Shown: positions 60,976-63,376 of the stretch, one piece after another | How positions within the stretch are numbered: the first letter of the stretch is position 1 | How the letters are laid out: every line of letters begins with the position of its first letter | Source of the DNA: NIOZ-UU35 sp964344175 | GTDB taxonomy: Bacteria > Chloroflexota > Anaerolineae > Anaerolineales > UBA11858 | NCBI GenBank assembly: GCA_964344175.1 | Contig: CAYFMI010000011.1 | Span: 1-63,376 of the forward strand | Direction: 5' to 3' | DNA: 63,376 bases | Notes under the pieces: model-generated | The model's input: the letters and a program-made list of their open reading frames with translations, nothing else | The model's database searches: none | Told to the model about the DNA's origin: nothing | Program-made: the position numbers and the translations under genes

Positions 60976-61682
60976 ATCACCTGCTCCAACAGTAATTCAG
61001 CCAACTTGAAATCGTACTCGGTATCAATATCGAGTGCCCGTTCGGCAGGGATCACCACAGCCTTGACTTTGCCATCGAAGGCGGCACGATTATTTAGCAC
61101 AAAGGACGGGCGAGCGGCATAAGCCACGGTGGTCATATCGTACACTGTGGGCGCAGCCTGACGGTGGTGGATGGGCTGCTTGCTGGAGATGACCAAATTG
61201 GCATTGTTAGAAGCATCCATCACCACCATATTGAAATATGGATTGCGCTCGGCCGGTTTGACGGTGATGACAATATCGGCATCACTATTACGCAATAAGT
61301 GAATACAGGCATCGACATCTTCGACCCGCCGCAGTGGTGATGTTGCAGGAATGCAGACGAAGGCTTCGATGGGGGGTGAATTCGGGGTGGACTGCATCGT
61401 ACGAATGGCATGCTGCCATGACAACCATTCTGGCGAATCGTCTTGAGCAAGCGCTGCCGGACGCATGAAGGGCACTTCGGCTCCATACTGGCGGGCAACT
61501 GTGGCAATTTCTTCGTCGTCCGTTGAGACAATGACACGATCAATCAGATCACTTTCTAAGCCTGTCTCAATCGCGTAAGCAATCAGCGGTTTACCTGCCA
61601 GCATGCGAATATTCTTGCGAGGAACACCTTTTGATCCGCCCCGCGCGAATATAGCGCCTAATACATAACTATTCGAGGGCAT
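60972..61682 (-). CDS. legF: CMP-nonulosonate cytidylyltransferase, NeuA/LegF-type (PtmB)
   Basis: 236-residue acylneuraminate cytidylyltransferase. The CTP-binding motif is IFARGGSKGVPRKNIR, followed by VSTDDEEIATVARQYGAEVPF in adjacent blocks and CIPATSPLR. It activates the nonulosonic acid as its CMP derivative. It overlaps ptmF by 14 bp on the same strand, which supports tight co-translation. Confidence 0.9.
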   Translation of the reverse strand: MPSNSYVLGAIFARGGSKGVPRKNIRMLAGKPLIAYAIETGLESDLIDRVIVSTDDEEIATVARQYGAEVPFMRPAALAQDDSPEWLSWQHAIRTMQSTPNSPPIEAFVCIPATSPLRRVEDVDACIHLLRNSDADIVITVKPAERNPYFNMVVMDASNNANLVISSKQPIHHRQAAPTVYDMTTVAYAARPSFVLNNRAAFDGKVKAVVIPAERALDIDTEYDFKLAELLLEQVI

Positions 61683-62667
61683 CGTGGATCACCTGCCGTT
61701 GGCCGGTCTTTGCAGCGGCTTTGGCCGCCAACGCTACTTTCAAGACTAGCATGCCATCCTCAAGAGAAACCCGTGGCCGCTTTCTCTCTTGTACACACCC
61801 AATGAAATGTCGTAATTCAGCAAGATACATGTCATTGTTATCGTCATCAAAATGGAATGTTTCCCATTGGTGGGATTGAGCACGGAATATTTCGACCGTA
61901 TTGGCGATGTAATCCCAAACCAGGGTGCCCTCGGAGCCAACAATCTTGCAGTGTCGTGCAGGGGCGCGTTGCAAATAATCTAAGTGCAGGGACGAGAAAA
62001 CGCCATCGCCATGCTCAATGAACATATCAACCGTATCTTCTACATCAATAGCTAGATCACTCACCTTGCTCATCGACGCAGTCACAGCCTGTGCCGGCCC
62101 GAAAAACCACAGTAAATAATCAAGATCGTGGCTGAGGTCTAGCAGCACTCCCCCACCCTGATCAGCGCGTCCACTATAAACGGTTCGGTAATCCCGATCA
62201 GGACGCCAATCGGGGAGATAAGAACCTACTTCGGCGCGCGCAAAAAGTGGCTGTCCAATTTCTCCTTGAGAAACCAGGTTATGCACTCGGTTCAGGCCGG
62301 CATGGAAACGCAAATTATATGCAACAAGAGCAACCAGGCCTTTCTTGGTGACCAGGGACATCAGATCATCCACCTGATCCCAAGAATGAGAGAGTGGTTT
62401 TTCAATGAAAAGATCACACCCTGCCCGGGCGGCGTTTATTGCGGGCTGAATATGGTATGCGGTGGGGTTTGCAATGATAACCACATCCGGAGATTCGGCC
62501 AAAGCGTCATTGATGTTGAAGAAGGACACTACACCAAATTGAGGCTCGATTTCTTTGACATCTACCTTGCGGCTACGTAAAACGCTGAGTGCGGTATAAC
62601 CCAGGGCGTGCAAATTACGCAAATGTCGCTGGCCGATTGAACCCGAACCAACAACTAAAAATTTCAT
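61669..62667 (-). CDS. ptmF: Gfo/Idh/MocA oxidoreductase, PtmF-type
   Basis: 332-residue NAD-dependent oxidoreductase. The Rossmann start is FLVVGSGSIGQRHLRNLHALG; the family EKP motif is in LFIEKPLSHSW; the C-terminal alpha/beta domain includes GGGVLLDLSHDLDYLLWFFG with the usual His. It matches PtmF of ptm loci, thought to act with PtmA on the glucosamine branch. It lies 7 nt behind the nusG-like gene. Confidence 0.83.
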   Translation of the reverse strand: MKFLVVGSGSIGQRHLRNLHALGYTALSVLRSRKVDVKEIEPQFGVVSFFNINDALAESPDVVIIANPTAYHIQPAINAARAGCDLFIEKPLSHSWDQVDDLMSLVTKKGLVALVAYNLRFHAGLNRVHNLVSQGEIGQPLFARAEVGSYLPDWRPDRDYRTVYSGRADQGGGVLLDLSHDLDYLLWFFGPAQAVTASMSKVSDLAIDVEDTVDMFIEHGDGVFSSLHLDYLQRAPARHCKIVGSEGTLVWDYIANTVEIFRAQSHQWETFHFDDDNNDMYLAELRHFIGCVQERKRPRVSLEDGMLVLKVALAAKAAAKTGQRQVIHDALE

Positions 62668-62674
62668 TGAGAAT

Positions 62675-63181
62675 CTATGCCTTCTTTATTTGAGCAACAC
62701 GCAATTCCATGGGAATAAGCCGTTGATCGTTCAGTAATTGCAACAGCACCCGCACACGCTCTTTGCCGGGCAGGCGCGTGTCAAACACAGCCTCATAGCC
62801 CGCAAATGGGCCATCGTGAATGCGAACGGTATCGCCGGGTTCCAATCCATCAAATAGTTCACCACCTGCCTCATTGATTTCTTGCAAGCGAGACCTCAAC
62901 GCGGCGATCAAATGATCGGGAACCGCCGCCGGCTCACCATCAAATGAAACGAACCCCAATGTATGGGGCATCCACTGAAAAGTAGAAATGCCCAAATCTT
63001 CCAAATCGATATGTACGAACAAATATCCAGGGAAATAGGGTTTAAGCTTGCGAGCGCGAGGATTCACGGGGTTGACGCGCATACGCGGAAAATAACTCTC
63101 AAACCCTTTGGTTTTTAGTTGGTGATAAACCACTTCTTCTTTTCTCGATTTACTTCGCAGAACATACCATTTTGTAGACAT
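62675..63181 (-). CDS. Specialised NusG paralog (RfaH/LoaP/UpxY-type antiterminator)
   Basis: 168 residues: an NGN domain (about 1-105, start KWYVLRSKSRKEEVVYHQL, with PYFPGYLFVHIDL) and a C-terminal KOW domain (about 110-160, LEPGDTVRIHDGPFAGYEAVF). It is shorter and more divergent than housekeeping NusG and, unlike nusG, is not beside secE or rplK. As first gene of a roughly 13-kb glycan operon it very likely binds the transcribing polymerase and prevents premature stops. AGGT precedes the ATG. Confidence 0.85.
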   Translation of the reverse strand: MSTKWYVLRSKSRKEEVVYHQLKTKGFESYFPRMRVNPVNPRARKLKPYFPGYLFVHIDLEDLGISTFQWMPHTLGFVSFDGEPAAVPDHLIAALRSRLQEINEAGGELFDGLEPGDTVRIHDGPFAGYEAVFDTRLPGKERVRVLLQLLNDQRLIPMELRVAQIKKA

Positions 63182-63216
63182 TTTTTACCTGAGAAACAGT
63201 GTGGGGGAAATTACTC

Positions 63217-63233
63217 GCATTTGGTAGAAATGC
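63217..63233 (-). promoter_or_regulatory. Leader hairpin ahead of the NusG-like gene
   Basis: On the minus strand, GCATTT-CTACC-AAATGC forms a perfect 6-bp stem with a 5-nt loop, at about +9 to +25 of the predicted transcript. RNA or exposed-DNA hairpins recruit specialised NusG proteins in other systems; here that is inference. Confidence 0.4.
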
Positions 63234-63247
63234 TATGGTCGGTTTGT

Positions 63248-63276
63248 ATTGTAATAGTTCAACTACATCTCGGCAA
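63248..63276 (-). promoter_or_regulatory. Promoter of the surface-glycan operon
   Basis: Minus strand TTGCCG (63276-63271), 17-bp spacer, TACAAT (63253-63248). Predicted start near 63241, leaving a 60-nt leader before the NusG-like ATG at 63181. Confidence 0.5.
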
Positions 63277-63350
63277 GGCTATGATCTGTCCCCCCACGGC
63301 TTTCCATACACAATCACTCAGGGGAGTGGTCAAGAAGGTGGTGAAAAGGG

Positions 63351-63376
63351 TAAAATAAAGGCATGAAATGTCCACA
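63351..63376 (+). other. Possible start of a leaderless gene cut by the window edge
   Basis: TAAAAT (63351-63356) ends 6 nt before ATG 63363, the same geometry as the GT2 promoter at 20972. The visible codons give Met-Lys-Cys-Pro, a start seen in small zinc-ribbon proteins such as NrdR, but only 14 bases are present. Too short to assign. The rest of 63277-63350 shows nothing else. Confidence 0.25.

Noticed and set aside
63217..63233. GGTAG in the hairpin as an RfaH ops element
   Set aside because: GGTAG lies on the template strand of the NusG-like gene, not on the non-template strand that RfaH reads, and the rest of the ops sequence is absent.

Overview
The window looks like a chromosomal stretch of an anaerobic or facultative member of the Chloroflexota, most likely an Anaerolineae. 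This is inference from gene content, moderate GC and the abundance of palindromic repeats; there is no rRNA or marker gene to prove it. Nearly all of the DNA is coding. I found no tRNA, rRNA, CRISPR array, phage or transposase gene.

Layout. (1) 1-2.2 kb: a lone molybdopterin formate dehydrogenase catalytic subunit. (2) 2.2-3.5 kb: lysX (LysW-dependent lysine synthesis) behind what looks like a lysine-codon leader peptide and attenuator; a MITE-like palindrome lies between attenuator and gene. (3) 3.46-13.9 kb: a compact his operon, hisL(leader)-hisG-D-C-B-A-H-F-purH-hisI-hisE-HAD phosphatase, controlled by a textbook attenuator with five consecutive His codons. Each of most gene junctions carries a different palindromic repeat, and some repeats have entered the reading frames. 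(4) 14.0-15.5 kb: an Lrp regulator and two small membrane or coiled-coil proteins. (5) 15.5-19.1 kb, minus strand: NAD(P)HX repair (nnrE-nnrD fusion) and an aldehyde ferredoxin oxidoreductase. (6) 19.2-28.1 kb: a glycan or lipid-linked sugar block (GT2, sulfotransferase, LPG-synthase-like membrane protein, acetyltransferase, large membrane protein), bracketed by two paralogous proteins that join a ParB/sulfiredoxin-like module to two universal-stress domains. (7) 28.2-45.2 kb: a sugar island with LacI repressor and operator, PfkB kinase, two ABC permeases, aldo/keto reductase, xylulokinase, GH1, GH13, a beta-phosphoglucomutase-GH65 fusion, a uridine-kinase-like protein and a sucrose-phosphate-synthase-like GT4. 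It can break alpha- and beta-glucosides by hydrolysis and phosphorolysis and may also make sucrose-type sugars. (8) 45.2-48.3 kb: an OAS/CCA-like nucleotidyltransferase diverging from a lipoprotein S41 peptidase. (9) 48.5-63.2 kb, minus strand: a surface-glycan operon headed by a specialised NusG paralog. Its first eight enzymes match the Campylobacter ptm/leg (legionaminic acid, nonulosonate) set; WecE- and WecD-like enzymes, a GT2, a big membrane protein and a GT-B transferase follow.

The most interesting signals are regulatory. Two amino-acid genes or operons (lysX, hisG) each have a sigma70-like promoter whose -10 box ends exactly 10 nt before the ATG of a short leader ORF. Each leader carries a cluster of the cognate codons, an antiterminator strand just past those codons, and an intrinsic terminator. 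This suggests ribosome-mediated attenuation working from leaderless or nearly leaderless transcripts. The same 10-nt or an even shorter geometry recurs at other promoters in the window.
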